From positions 186,001 to 250,000 of the forward strand of contig OY987267.1 of the NCBI GenBank assembly GCA_963920665.1: a stretch of DNA of 64,000 nucleotides, given 5' to 3'. Below, piece after piece: positions 36,201 to 49,100 of the stretch; the first letter of the stretch is position 1, and every line of letters starts with the position of its first letter. Position numbers and translations under genes: made by a program. This stretch comes from Straminergon stramineum (Eukaryota > Streptophyta > Bryopsida > Hypnales > Calliergonaceae). The notes below the pieces were generated by a model. It saw only the letters and a program-made list of their open reading frames with translations. It was not told where the DNA came from and ran no database searches.

Positions 36201-36792
36201 CTTCTAACTATATGGTTAAAAAGTTATTACATGATTTTTCATTTTCATTGAACTTTGGGCAACTCAAAGAATTCTTAAGAAATCACTTTTTCAAGAAACA
36301 AAAATTTGAAATTAGTCTTTTAGATTTATATATACCTATAAAGCTTTGAATCATTCCATTTTAATTAATGAGATGAAAGTTATGAGGATTTTTAGTTTGT
36401 GGGTTGCTAATTGTAGAATCTCCACTCTAAAAAAAATCCTTTGAAGTCCTCTATTTTTTTCAATTTTCAATATTTTTTGAAAAAAAGAAAAGCATAGGAT
36501 GTTGATTGTTTATTACGACATTACAACCACATAGACTGACATTTTTCAGTTACATATCTAAATTTTTAATTTAGATTGTATTCAAATTTTGAATTTTGCA
36601 ATAATGAAATTTGAACAATTTCAAATTCAAATTAAGTGATTTAATAGAATTATTCAAATTTGAAGTATTTAACTCCTGTAATTCTTACATATGTTGAGAC
36701 CTTCCCACAAGTACTTCTAAATATTAGAATTCAACAATAGGCTAAAATCTTCATATATATTTATTTTTTCAAGGAATTCAATCATAGGATTT

Positions 36793-37048
36793 AAAGGCCA
36801 TATTCGTTATATTGAGACTCTTTGTAGATTTTGAGACCAAATGTTAGTTATTGAAAAATTCATTTAAAAAAATAGTGATTGAAATAAAAAATAAATAATG
36901 CTCAAATAGTGATCCTAGAATGAAATTCTAAGAGTTGGTGTTGTTACCTATTTATAAAAAAATACTAGTGAAGAGATGAAGTGGTTTATCTTTGAGATGA
37001 GGATAATATGAAACTACGAAAAGTCTCAATATAACAAATGTGGCCTTT
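36793..37048. mobile_element. MITE of about 250 bp, copy 1
   Basis: Inverted ends: AAGGCCATATTCGTTATATTG at the left and CAATATAACAAATGTGGCC at the right, followed inward by GAGACT / AGTCTC. A related copy in inverted orientation lies at 42107-42350; between them AAACCACTT or AAGTGGTTTATCT, the ATTTTTTTATAAATAG stretch and the CAATAT ends are conserved. The target duplication is not clear in AT-rich flanks. Confidence 0.75.
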
Positions 37049-37375
37049 TTAGCTTATAATTAGCTTTGTGTAGTATACCCTTCCAAAATTATAAGATAAG
37101 AAACCTCATCATTTGAAAGATCATGATACATGCTCAAATTTTTAAAAATAGTTTTAACTCTTTCCAAATAGTTAGATTTCATCTTTCAAACTATTTATCC
37201 CAAAAGAAAAACCTTTTCTTGTTCATTTTAAATTACAAGAATTTAAAAAAATTGAAACATTAGTTTCACATTCCAAACAAATGAATGATAATGTAAATTA
37301 CCATGGTTTCAATTATTGAATTTCTTTTTAACTTAAATCATTCACAATTCGGTATTTATTATAATTAGCAGACTT

Positions 37376-37704
37376 TGGTGGTTGTTTTGGCATAGTAAAA
37401 TGTTTTTTTTCAAAAAACTTTGAACTAAGAAAAGTTTGAAAATAAATTTAAATTTCACCTCCAAAAATCCTTTTGGAATTTTGAGTCTCCAATCAAAAGT
37501 TATAGACAAAGTTCAAAGAGGGGTTGAAATGAATAATTTTTTTTTGACCTTTGAAACACCCTCTCTGAATTTTGTACATAACTTTTGATTTAAGACTCCA
37601 AATTGAAAACGGATTTTTGGAGGTGAAATTTAACTTCATTTTCAAACTTTTCTTAGTTCAAAATTTTTTGAAAAAAGTTTGTTTACTATGTCAAAATGGC
37701 CACT
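37376..37704. repeat. Large foldback (hairpin) with arms of about 155 bp
   Basis: The left arm (about 37376-37530) contains TTTGAACTAAGAAAAGTTTG, AAATTTCACCTCCAAAAATCC and CAAAAGTTATAGACAAAGTTC; the right arm has their reverse complements GGATTTTTGGAGGTGAAATTT and CAAACTTTTCTTAGTTCAAA. Arm similarity is high with few mismatches, and the loop is short. A transcript would form a long near-perfect double strand. Confidence 0.85.
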
Positions 37705-37790
37705 GAAATCATCTGATTTCACAACTAAAGAGAAAACAATGAAAAAAACTAGATAAATATATTTTTTTCCCCTACAATACCATCAAAGTT

Positions 37791-37863
37791 TACGCATGGT
37801 CTAATGGTTAGACATTTGTACAACTTCGAAGAGGTCAAGGGATCAAACCCTGACGAGTGCGTA
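37791..37863 (+). other. tRNA-like segment with A-box and B-box-like motifs
   Basis: TACGCAT (37791-37797) can pair with GTGCGTA (37857-37863), a 7-bp acceptor-like stem. TGGTCTAATGG (37797-37807) fits the polymerase III A-box consensus and forms a GTCT/AGAC D-stem; GGATCAAACCC (37840-37850) resembles a B box with changes. The T-arm is offset by about four bases and the anticodon stem does not pair well, so this is probably a tRNA-derived SINE remnant, not a working tRNA. Confidence 0.3.
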
Positions 37864-39359
37864 CCCGCCTGCATGGCTGGGCTACCTTGTTGGCCAACTC
37901 GTGTAGCGGGTTGTTGTTGGCCTACCTGCGTGGTGGGCTTTTGATGGGCCGAATTTTAAATTTCATTTTATTTTTAAAAGGTGTTCAAATTAACAAAAAA
38001 ATCGTTCATGATGACACTTTCTTGTTGAAATTAACTAAAATATTAAGACTTTTTTGTTTTTGAAGAACACAAAAGTGTCAATAAGGACATCCAAATCAAC
38101 ATTTTTCAGTTAAGTAATGTCCAAGTCAACATGTCCAAATTAACAAAAAAAATCAACAATTTTTTGTTAAATTTCTATTGATTTGGACATGTTTTTTCTA
38201 GTAGTGTAAAGAAAGCAATGGCTTCAATGGATGGCAAGAAAATCATGGATGCCCTTTGCAGCATGCCTAGTGCTAAAGATGTTTGCACCAAAATTCCCCA
38301 CTTAGAAGGGGAGGAAGTTCTTGGTTCATTAAAGAAGAAGCTTGACCTATCCATTGGTTCTAAAGGTCATTCTCATCGCCTAGACAAGGTAAATTTCTCA
38401 CATCCACGAGTGCAAATCAAATGTACCGAAATTCTAGTTCCCAATACGGTAGATGCAACTCTACTAACAACACATGTGTAGCACGTTTTAGAGATAGATT
38501 GTGACACCTCCGAATGGCACATTGCTTATATCTCTATGAAGTCAAGGAGAAAGTGCCAAGCCCTTCAAGCCTAGACAAAATTGAAGTACACAATGTTCAT
38601 AGCTAGGGGCTTGAAAGCCACTGCTACTCCAACATATAAGGGCCAGTAGCGTGAATTCAAACTTCAAAGGCTCAAGAGTAGAAACAGACAGGTTTTGGTT
38701 TTGACCAGATGACATCAAGCGTTGTGTGATGGGTCCAAAAAGGTCTCACTTTTTTAGGCGGCCCTAAATTTATGATCTATGGCCTATGCTTATTAGTACA
38801 AAGTTTACTACTGATGAAATTATACTTTTTGAAGAAGCAAGGTTCCACCTCCAAGAACGACCATCCTTATCTCCATGACGCCTACTTACGTCTTCTAAAC
38901 TTTTTGAGCTACTAGTTTGGATTCCCCCAAGACCGTCTCATGTTGATAAACCTCCATGTATTCGCAATGGAAAGGCCATTCGTAGGAACGAGAAGGCACC
39001 TACAGATGATCACCGCAACCAATGGGAGAGTGCCCAAAATGTGACAAGAACAATTCTTGCCATACCTAGGACTTGGAGTTGTCATCATCCTACAATGTAG
39101 TGTAGAAACTCACCACATGGTATATCACATCACTCTTTGTAATTTTCCTAGTTGCACGTGCCTATACTTCACTGGTATGGCATCTGCATTCTTTGGAAAG
39201 CGAGGGAAATATGTCAATTGCAAACATCTATATTATATTTTTCATTTTTTGTACAAGGTGGACTTCAAGAAAGACAAGTTCATTCACACCCCAAGTCTCA
39301 ACATGGATGAAGTGATGATACTTCTTAAGCATGCAGAGATGATTAAAAATAATGTCTAG

Positions 39360-42300
39360 TATTGCAATATGAGTTGTGAATAGCACTCAAATGAAATATT
39401 CAAATTTTCTATCCATATATATATCCAATTAGCAGTAAATGTGTTTCATTTAGGAGCTCTCACTTCAATCTGTATTTTTTCCAATTAATACATGTATATC
39501 CATATTTAATGAATTGTTTTTTCTTCAAGCATTGTGGATATTCCATAGAGTATGTTAGATGCTTCATTTGCATACATTAATGTACTCTAAACCTTGGATG
39601 ACATTGAAATGGATTTTTGTAGAGTCCCTATATAGAAGCTTGAATCTAGAATTCAAAACAAGTGTTGAAATTGTTACATGCCCAAATTCTTTCATCACTT
39701 ATTCCTAGAGTATTTTTCAGCTTCTACCAAAGTTTTTTGCACTTATTTGGTGTCTCGGTACCAAGAGAACATTTGGGGCTAAGTATGTCATACTAGAAAA
39801 ATATATGAGGCTCTTCTAAATCAAAAAAATGAACTGCACTTTCTTGGGGGGCTTTAGACTTATGAATGCTATAGACTTATTGGTTATCCTAAATCCTAGA
39901 AAAATAGAGTAAAGGTTATACTAATAATAATGCCTAAGGGATTGTGGATTATTCCATTTGTGGAATTTATCCCTATCTAATAAACATATGACTATTATAT
40001 TTGAATTAGTTCTACATGTTTTGCAAATAGTTTCAATCTCTTTTTTTAATATGATTTACATTTTTTCAAAATATAAAGGAAAGATTTGATGATTTGTTAA
40101 CTTTTAAATTTTAATACAAATGGAAAAAATAAAATAATCAAAGATTGCCCCCTACATATTGATAGGGTTTGCCCATGACCTAAATTTTTAAATACACATC
40201 AAACATGAAAATAGATCACATTATCAAAAATAATTTTTAAAGTTAAAATTTCAATAAAGTACAAAACCTAAAGACATAATTGTCTACCATATTAATGCAT
40301 GGTAGTGAAGTCAAGGTCATCTATAGGTTGTCTAATGTAGTTGTACAATTCTAGAAATAAGGAAGGTGATGTCCTAACCTAGTTATATGTCCATGACAAT
40401 AGGCCCATAGTAATACATCCATGGTAATAGGTCACTTTAAAAGGTTTGTAGAGTTACTATTTATAGGAAAAATTTGAAATAGATTTGGATTTTTTTACCC
40501 AAAACCAGAAAAATTTGTAACTTTTTTATAGTGGATCTTTGGGCTCATAAGGATTCACTGCTCTTAGGCCTACATTTTTAAGCTCACAAACTAGCGTTGT
40601 TGCCAATAAGGGTTAGTAGAATTTTAACTCCTCTTAGAATGAGATTTTTTAATCCAAAATAGTTGGTTCTTTGACAATTGCATTGTATTTATGTTACTTA
40701 CATACTTGCCAAATTTTTAAAATAGATGAGAATTTTTAGCAAGTAATGTCAAAACTAAATGATTTGCCTGGTTTTTTTGGAGCATCACTTGTGATCTAGG
40801 GCATCCGATCAAATGTTTTATTTTTTTAAGTTTGTGACAAAGGGGATGAATGTTCACATCTTCTTACAAATTTTTAAAAAGCCAACATCCATTAATTCTT
40901 AACTAACCTTCATCATCACCTTTTAGAATTCCAATTGTCCATTTGTTACAAACCTCCCACAACTTGTAACTTCAAACTACAAAGAACTCTTAAAAGAAAC
41001 ACAAAATATATTTATTACCAATAATGCTTCTACAAAGAGTTCACACCATCCAACCGTAGAAAGAGATCAATTTCCAAAAAAAGTCTCTTCACCCCCAAAC
41101 TTGGTCTTATACACTAAAGACTATCAATAAAGACTATTAGTCTTTAAAATAGACCAAGATTTTTTTTCTATCTTTAGCCTTCTATCCATGGTTCTATCTA
41201 AACCATCCACTAAAGTAAAAGTCTTAGTTGTACTTCTCTAAATCATATCTTATCCCAATCATTTCTTATCCACATCTTGATCTAAGTCTACTTGGAGTTG
41301 TCTAACTCCAAGTTCCAATACACTTGTCTTCCTCTGGGAATTGTCTAACTCTAGTGCACTAGTCATCCAAGTGGAGTTATTTAACTTCACTGCATAAATC
41401 CATCATTTGGAAATATCTATTTTCAAGCACTCAAGTGCCCTTATCATCCAATTGGAGTTGTCTAATTCTAATACACAAATCCACAATTAAGAGAAATTTA
41501 TCTCCAGGCAATCTCGACTTATCCACTAGTGCACATTTCATCATGGATTAGTTTATCCATCAAAGGTCATGACATGAAGGTCATAACACAATCATCATAA
41601 ATTCTTTCATCTATCATGCATTCATCTATCAAAGGGTTGTGACAAGGGTCATGACACCATTGAATGAACATTTGGTGCTTTAGGAGGTAATAACTAGAGA
41701 ATTTATGTGGAACAATATTGTTGGTGGTGTACACTAAGTTCTTTCACTTATTGATTAACAACTTCATCCTTGATGTCATCATTGTTTTACTCTCCTAAAT
41801 ATTTATTTTGTATTGATCTTATTCTTAAATAATATATTCCAACTAATAAAGACACTTTACAAAGTTAACCTATGATTATAGCTAGTCATCTTTTGAACTA
41901 GGGTTGAATCTAAGAATATTTTTATTATACAAAAGTATATGTAAGAACCAACATGTCCTACAATTATATCTTTTAATACTTTAAGATGTAATCTATCATT
42001 TTTGGATTCACACTCAATTTCATGTCATCTTTCAAGACTTGCAATCAAATACATAATATCTTGTTTATAGCAAAATAAAATCATTATTGAATGTTAAAAT
42101 TGATAAAAAGGTCATATTCTTTATATTGAAACTTTTTGCAGTCTCATTTATATCCTCGACTTGAAGATAAACCACTTTATCTTTATACTAGTATTTTTTT
42201 ATAAATAGGAAACGACACCAACTTTTGGAATTTCATTATAGGATCATTATTTATTTTTGGTTTCAATTATTATTTTTTTAAATGAATTTTCTAATAACTA

Positions 42301-43046
42301 ACATTCTATCTCAAAATTTTCAAAAAGTCTCAATATAACAAATATAGCCTTGTTTTCCTTCATTATCAACTTGGGGAGTAGTAAGCAGTTGGAGTAGCAA
42401 CCTATGTGCAAACAAATGATAGGGTATTCTAAAAACATGGGGGCTAATAATTATAATTGGGTTTAGAGTAATATAGGGTATCAAAAATCGTATTGGACGT
42501 CTTTAACGTATTATAGGTTATAGAATAATAGGTCCTATTAGAAAATTACATAATGAGAGCATGTGAAATTTTTAAAAAATAATTCATACTCCCCTATAAA
42601 ATAGTAGTTGTTTGCACCTATATCCTTATTTTTTAACACACTAACCCCCTCGAGATTATCAATCGCTTTGACTTCCATTTTTTTAAAATTAACTTTTGAA
42701 AAATAACTATATTTCTTAGTTTTTCATCACTAGTCATAAGTTATATACTTGAGCTCTATTTGTCATTATTTGTCCCTATTTTTTGGCATTTGAGTTGATA
42801 ACAAGAGCATCATGTCTTGTTTTTAAAAAAAAAATCTTTTTCAACCTTCTAGGAATCAATGTATAAACCCCTTCCTTGATTAATCTTAGATTGTTTAATG
42901 TCTCCTCATTGAGGTTCCAAAAATCTTCCAAAATTTATAATTAGTGATATATAATAAGAATTTTATAAAGATATATAGTATTGGAGTCATTCATGTAATT
43001 ACTATAGTAGTAATTATGTATAAGTATAAGATAAATAAGCTCTTAC
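39360..43046. other. AT-rich gene-free stretch
   Basis: No coding region is supported. It holds the MITE copy at 42107-42350, an isolated dyad TCTCGGTACCAAGAGA near 39752, and a degenerate repeat between about 41230 and 41560 in which GGAGTTGTCTAACTC-like words recur every 60-120 bp. Confidence 0.45.
42107..42350. mobile_element. MITE of about 245 bp, copy 2 (inverted relative to 36793-37048)
   Basis: Ends AAGGTCATATTCTTTATATTG and CAATATAACAAATATAGCC match the termini of the copy at 36793. The interior is the reverse complement of that copy with many substitutions, including GATAAACCACTTTATCT and AACGACACCAACTTTTGGA. It encodes nothing. Confidence 0.7.
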
Positions 43047-43684
43047 TGACTCCTAAATGCGCAAGGCTTTTTTTGAGATCATTGGAGTTTGCTCAAAACT
43101 AAGCAAGCATATCAAGTTTCGATAAATCTTATTATTTTTTTAACCTTTGTTGTAATAATTCAATCTACACAAATTATGGATCACATAAGAAAAGAAAACA
43201 CAACAATATTATTTATGGATTCAAAGATTATAATATTTGATCAAAAAAATTCTAAAGTTGTGAAGTGATTTAAAGTTTTTCAATCCTCTTTCTACATGTC
43301 AAATTTAAAATTGAGGTTAAAGGACAAAACTTACATAATCATAAGAAATTTACAACTTTAAAAAATTTAAAATACTCTATAATTTTCTGAATGAATTTCT
43401 AATTTGATTCCCTCCCTATCAAGATATAGTGCATTTGAGGCTCATCTCTAAGAACCTCTAACACTAAGAAATCAAAATTTACAATAGACAACCTTGCAAA
43501 AAAACTAGAATTGAAGAATCATAAACAATTTTTTTTTCCATTATTTTTTTATGCTTAAAAATAAATTTTATACAATATATGCTAGTATAAAAGAAAATAT
43601 CCAAATTAGTAATTTAGTGAGATTTTATTTAACTTCAAAGTTTAATCGACCTCCAAATATGGTGCCTTGGCATTCAAGGGTTAA
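43047..43684. mobile_element. Diverged TTAA-type (piggyBac-like) non-autonomous element, family I
   Basis: Left end TCCTAAATGCGCAAGGC and right end GCCTTGGCATTCAAGGGTTAA match, with substitutions, the perfect ends of the copy at 48823-49465. Shared interior blocks include GATCACATAAGAAAAGAAA and AAGATTATAATATTTGATCA. The right TTAA is intact (43681-43684), the left is mutated. Confidence 0.65.
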
Positions 43685-46162
43685 TTCATGCCATGCCAAT
43701 CCATTGAAAGGATTGGAGTTTTCTCCAAGTCAAGTGTAAGATTTGAAGTGGGCATGGGGAAAAACTCCTCTGTTTCCTATTATTTAAGTAAAAAACTAAG
43801 GAAAGACTATAAAGTAGGGCAACAACAAGCCCCACCCACTCACTCTTCCTCCACCCCAGCATGCATTAAATTCATTCCCCTCCGTCTTGCCCTTCAAAGC
43901 AATGATTTTATTTTATTTTATTTCTTGGTAGTGTGACATGCACCATGGAATGTAGACTAGTTGAAAAAACATTCACTTTTGTTCAGATCCAAATGTTGTG
44001 TACTTTCATCCTTAAAAATGATTGAAAATAGTAAATTGCATCCAAAATTTGGCGAAATTCCAAAAATTGGGAGATGGTTTTATCGAGTTCATCCCCTTTT
44101 TCTCCCTTTCTCCCCTAATGTTGAAGTAGCCACCAAGAAATTCAAGTAAGAAACTGGCGAAAATTCGCCCACTTCAAGGAGTCAGGCAGGTCTCACGCCC
44201 CTCCCGTAGTCCCGTCCCGTCGGCCCACCATAAGCTTCCCCTCGTGGTCTTGTGTCTCTTGTGTTCGCTTTCCGCCCCCGCAAGCCCCGCGCGGCCGATC
44301 CATCGGCTCGACAGTAGTGAGGACTGCCCTGTCTGTCTTCTGTCTCGGTAAATTATTAGTCCGGATGGACGCAACAATTGCTCGCAATTCCGGGGGATAA
44401 GGCGCAACGCCGCCTTGTACACAATTCGGTTTGGATCCGTCTTGCTGCTGCTCTTCTCTATATGGAGCTCCCCGCTCCCCGCTCGCAGGGTTCATGCAGT
44501 GCTTTCTCCGAAATCCACATTTTAGGGCACAACAACGAGCGAGCCAGCCAGCAGGTTGGGATTCCATCGTTGCCAGCAGCAGTTAAAAATTCCGTTCATT
44601 GATCGCGATTGGATTGGCAGGCAGCGAGCGTTGGCAGTAATAATTTAGCCGCCATGAAATCCTCCTCGCACGTACGATGAATGGGGCCAATTTCACCACC
44701 AATGTGCACTCCTTGTTATGCATTGTGTGCATTGTGTGATTCCGGTTCCTATTTCCAATATCCTCTGGTTGGTAGGATACTTTCTTTGAACGAGTTGCAC
44801 GAGTTGAATTTTGGATCCATCACAGCTTCCCCGCGAAGGCCGTGATCTCCTGGATTTTGTCATCCTGCCTGCCTATGCTCCCAAGCATGCGGACGGAGCC
44901 CTCTGGTGAGCGCTCGGACGGGAGGGCAAGGCAGGATCTGAAATATATAATTGCGAGTTTGTGGGACCATTAGGCAATCCTGTGTTGAACTCCCCGGTGG
45001 TTTTGTTTTGTTTTGCTTGCAGTTTGCCAAGCAGGAAGCTAAGCAATGCTAAGGTAGCTGCTTTGAGCTCTGGTTCCTTCCGTTGCTGCAGCAGCTACGC
45101 GACCGAACTCTTGATTATTCTTACAACAGTTCAATTGCTTTTCCAATCGGTTGAAGTCGATGTGAAATGCATAGAACTGGCTAGCATCCTCTGCGACGAG
45201 ATTGAATTTGAGCGACGGAGTCGCAGATTGTGGTATGGATCGTGGAAGCGGACCCGGACGACGAAGTGGAAGCCGGGGCTTTGGTTTGAGAGAGAGGGTT
45301 GATGTGGTGGCCACTGGCAGACACTCACTCGATTGATTGCCGCAAAGCAAGCACGCAAGCAAGCAATTCTATTCGCTTGCCTTGCGGAATTGGGAGGGAA
45401 CCTTGACTTTCGTCGAGGCTTGCGCGGGATATCATTCTCGATGCTCTCACCGCGCTGGTACGTTCCTTCCCTCCCCTCTGCTCCTAGGTCGGTTCGTTTG
45501 CACCTGGTGCACGCCCCGTTTTTCTCTAGACCGGTACGGCAAGCAAGGGCACTCACTTTTGTGTTTTGGGGAGTGAAGTGATTGAATTTCCTTCCGACTT
45601 CTTAGATTGCTTGATTGCGGGATCTATTTGCGAGCGAGTGAGCGATCTGGAAGATTACATAACCTGCAGTTCCGCTTTGGGCTGGTGTTTTTTTCTTTCG
45701 ATTTTTCAAAGAATTTCGGCGTACATGGAATCTTAGGGTTGGGCTTCGGCGTTGCAAAGGTTGTACGGGTGGTGGTTGTGCCATCTAGAAGGGCGAATTT
45801 GGGTTGCGGGGCTGAGCATTGATATGGAGGCGCAGAGTCAATGGGGAACTGCTTGGTGTTGCCATGTTCCTTCAATCATAAATTCGTCTGGCTGAATGTA
45901 TTGGTGAATTCTGGGTTGGTGCGGGTGGTGGTGTAGAGGAATGAATGAAGGAGGGACGTGATTTGGAGAAGCGATCCCAGTACACGAGCAAGAAATAAGT
46001 ATGTTCCAAGTTCCTTCCGGCAGGGATCTTGAGCCTTGGTGCTCTCTGTTTTTTCTCGCTCGGTCCCCGTCGACGTCCTCACAAGGCTAGGCAAGGGCGC
46101 AGAGAGAGACGGCCACAATCTGGATGTAGTCCTCGTGCAGGGAAATCCACTGCATCAGCATC
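43685..46162. promoter_or_regulatory. Upstream and 5'-leader region of the pPLA-I gene
   Basis: From about 44.15 kb the composition changes from AT-rich to GC-richer unique sequence, marking the edge of the gene cluster. I expect promoter and 5' untranslated exons here, but no single start site, TATA box or intron can be fixed by eye. Long frames on both strands (for example 44193-44567 and 45131-45556, minus) have repetitive Arg/Ser/Pro composition and no family resemblance. Confidence 0.4.
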
Positions 46163-49100
46163 ATGTCTTGGGTGCCAGGCTGGAAGCGACAGGTGGATGC
46201 GTTCCACCTGACTCTTGGCTATGGGGATCAAGTCTATTCTCCCAATCGGGAGCTTCTTCAAAATGGGCAACCCTTCAAGTCCGACATTGGCAGCGACCTT
46301 CTCTCTTCATGCCGATTTCGGGTTCAGCTTGATTGGTCCGCAGGCGACGATGAAGATCAAGTGGTGCTGAAGCTTCAATCCCAGATCATGGTAACATTAC
46401 CGGCTCCGCTCGACGAAATCCAAGTTGATCTTGCAGTGGCCCCACCTACATACGAGGAATCGGAGTCTTCGCATGTCGTCGATGAAAGCGGACGGGACCG
46501 AACGATCCAAGTGCGCATGGCGGTCCATAAACGGCGGGAGCTTCTCCGAGTCGTGTCATTGTCGAGGACTGTGGGTTCAGGCCCCTCCGCCGATGGCTTG
46601 GGAGTGTTGACCCGCGTGCTTGTCCCTGCCTCCGTTGAGCACATCGCCAAATCAACCGTTTCTGAGGACCTTCTAGGCTACAGCCAGAATTATCGATCCA
46701 TTTCCATTCTTAACCTGTCCAATTGTTTCCTCACTGTAAGCCTTGCTCCACATGTGCTCCTTTCTCATCGTCGCATTATTGGCCATGGTCACGCCCTTCT
46801 CGATGATGAGGTTTCTTGCAACTGCTACTTCATTTTATGTTTCTTGTGTGCTTTTTTGAGGCTTCGAGTTTCTCATTGTTTACCTAAAGGGGCAATACTC
46901 ACTGATTCCCTATCGGTCCTACTCTTAAGAATAAATTCCTTGAATGCCAGCTCGAATCAATCATTGCACGATTGGCGTTGCTCGAAAGTGGAAAAATCAT
47001 CATTTCTGCCTTTGACCGTCAGCATATTGCTCAGTACATACCTCTGGTTGTCAACCTGCAGACTGTACCCTCGGAGTTGATGAAGCTACCTTTGCTGGAA
47101 AAACTCTACCTGGACAATAACAAGATCACACTCTTGCCTTCTGAAGTTGGTCACCTCACCCGACTGCAAGTGCTTCAATGTGACCATAACGCTCTTGTGT
47201 CGGTTCCAGGTGTTCTGCGATGCCCTGACCATACTCTCTTCCTCATAGTAGACTTGAAGTCCAATTGCATTCCTCGTATGGTCGATTCTCTGGAGACCTA
47301 TCTCACTGGATAATTTGTTGCAGCCGAGCTTCGGCAATGCATTGAATTGGTGGAGCTTTCACTTGAGCACAACAAGCTTGTGCGCCCTTTGTTAGATTTC
47401 AGGTAAGAATGAACACACTTTTGTTCTTGATCCTCTGCATTATATGCTGTCGTTCACTGTATCTCTGGACATGAGTATCAGACTTTTGCATGGCAGAACA
47501 CGGAGCAAGTGTGCATGTTTCACAGGTACTCCCAGGTTTGTGGACTTTCACCTAAGATACGTGTGAAACATTGATACTGATGGAGGGTCTTATCTGGCGG
47601 CTGCATTACCAGGGCCATGTCCAAGTTACGAATATTGCGGCTTTTTGGCAACCCTCTGGAGTTTTTGCCAGAAATAATACCATGCACCAACTTGCGTCAT
47701 TTGTCACTTGCCAATGTCCGCATCGAGGGCGATCAAGCTCTTTCTACCATCAACGTGGACATTGAGGTACGGTTTGGCTTACAGCTTGGTCTTCAAGCTT
47801 GGCGGTTTTGGGTCACATTCAGCAAGTTGCAAGTAGTGAGGTTTACGATTGAATTTTGGTCGAAATTATCTTCAGTTTTCTAGGTCTGCTCCAGTAACAA
47901 ATCGTACCTGAGGCGTGGCCAGAGATCAGAAGCTGGTAACTTCGGTTACAATGTGCTACCCGCTTTCGCCCTGCACCTTGAAATACGGAAACAGACTCTT
48001 CGGCGTTATTGGCCGATAGCAGAGAAGTGATCTTTTGAATCTCGAGTTGCATCTATGGTTCCAGAAATTTGATGTTAATGACTGGAATGTTAATCTAATG
48101 ACTCATTTCAATCTGGCTGCAGACAGAAACAGCTTCCTACTTTGTTGCATCGAAACACAAGCTGAGTGTGTTTTTTGCACTCATATTTCGGTTCTCGTCT
48201 TGCCAACATCCGTTGCTGGCCTCTGCTTTGGCAAAGATGGCGCAAGATGATAGTAATCGTTCCGTTATTGGCAAGGATGAGGGCGCGCTTCGTCAACTTC
48301 TTAGCATGATGCTTAGTGACAATCCCCACGTGGTTGGTTATTCTTTACCTGAATATTAGTTAACTACTGCAGTCGAGATTAAATAAAGCAGCTCATGTTG
48401 TGGTGAATTGAAGGCCTAATGCTTCATTGCAGTCGTCATCCTGATAGTGTGTCTTCTGGCGTTTTTTGCATGGTGAAGGTGGACCAAGCTTGCATAGCAT
48501 TGGCATCACTGGCTGTAGATGGAGCAGTGGGGGTGCGCTTAATGCGAGCTGATTTGGTGCAGGCTATTGAGATGGTCTTACGCAACACAAGCAGTGAAGA
48601 ATTACTGCTTATTTCTGTTTTACAGGTCCTGATGAACTTGGCCTTTACTTCTGATGCTGTTGCAGCCCGCGTCCTCACAAAGGAGATACTCAAGCGACTT
48701 AAAATTTTGTGTGTCCATCGAAGTCTCGAGGTTTGTGAATACCCAAATGCGGACGATCACATTTTTCAGAATTTTGATGTGATTGATTCCTATCATTCAA
48801 TCAGCCCTTTACTAGATACTGTTTAACCCCTAAATGCCCAAGGCCTGTTTGGAGCTTCTTGAAATTTCTTCTAAATTGAACAAAAAGTCAACATTTTCAT
48901 AAGTTATACCAATTTCTTTTGAATTGTAACCGTACAAATTCAAACTAGACATGTTAGAGATCACATAGGAAAAGAAAGCATAACAATATCACTTACAGAT
49001 TGAAAGATTATAATGTTTGATCATGAGGGTGTTAAAAGTATGGAAATTTTTCAATTCTCTTTTTGCATGTCAACTCTAAAAAGTTGGACACTAAAAAAAT

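Larger units (their letters stand above)
35754..38206. mobile_element. Non-autonomous CACTA (En/Spm) element, 2453 bp
   Basis: Termini are CACTACTAGAAAA and TTTTTTCTAGTAGTG, flanked by a perfect 3-bp duplication TAA (35751-35753 and 38207-38209), the CACTA hallmark. Subterminal words CAAATCAACAAAA and TTTTGTTGATTT recur in both orientations near each end. No transposase frame is visible. The interior holds a MITE (36793-37048), a large foldback (37376-37704) and a tRNA-like segment (37791-37863). Confidence 0.9.
33283..39359 (+). pseudogene. MULE transposase-like gene with SWIM zinc finger, stop-riddled and split by a CACTA element
   Basis: Starts MASIRVDGYEAPIVLRV, parallel to the minus copy at 17814. 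In order: N-terminal domain (33.28-33.93 kb), Cys/His-rich region (GHLACMNPDYDYLKR, ACIHLGNHMHPVT near 34.17-34.45 kb), linker (SAIALAASKEFLDTF), transposase-like core (VDLV, MFDLVKRVKN, ACHVYDSIYCKVMTIVVCDM, FKGFLVDSVQANWNVVRI, TCLFHWATSMKQH near 34.84-35.22 kb, where the Asp and Glu/Asp residues expected of a DDE enzyme could lie) and, after the CACTA insertion, a C-terminal SWIM finger (SCTCLYF...NCKHLYY, CxC...CxH, near 39150-39230). Many in-frame stops break it; two verified with the minus copy (33493 and 34112) replace Trp. Removing 35754-38206 and one target repeat rejoins the frame (DLKL to KKAMASMDGKK). Family assignment rests on motif order and the SWIM finger. Confidence 0.7.

Noticed and set aside
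33283..39359. Stop-codon reassignment (TAG read as Trp)
   Set aside because: The host genes in the same window use TAG and TGA as normal stops and are uninterrupted; other stops and frameshifts show simple decay.
44193..45784. Minus- and plus-strand frames of 60-141 codons upstream of pPLA-I
   Set aside because: Low-complexity Arg/Ser/Pro composition, no family resemblance, no partner exons; the region is better read as promoter and leader.
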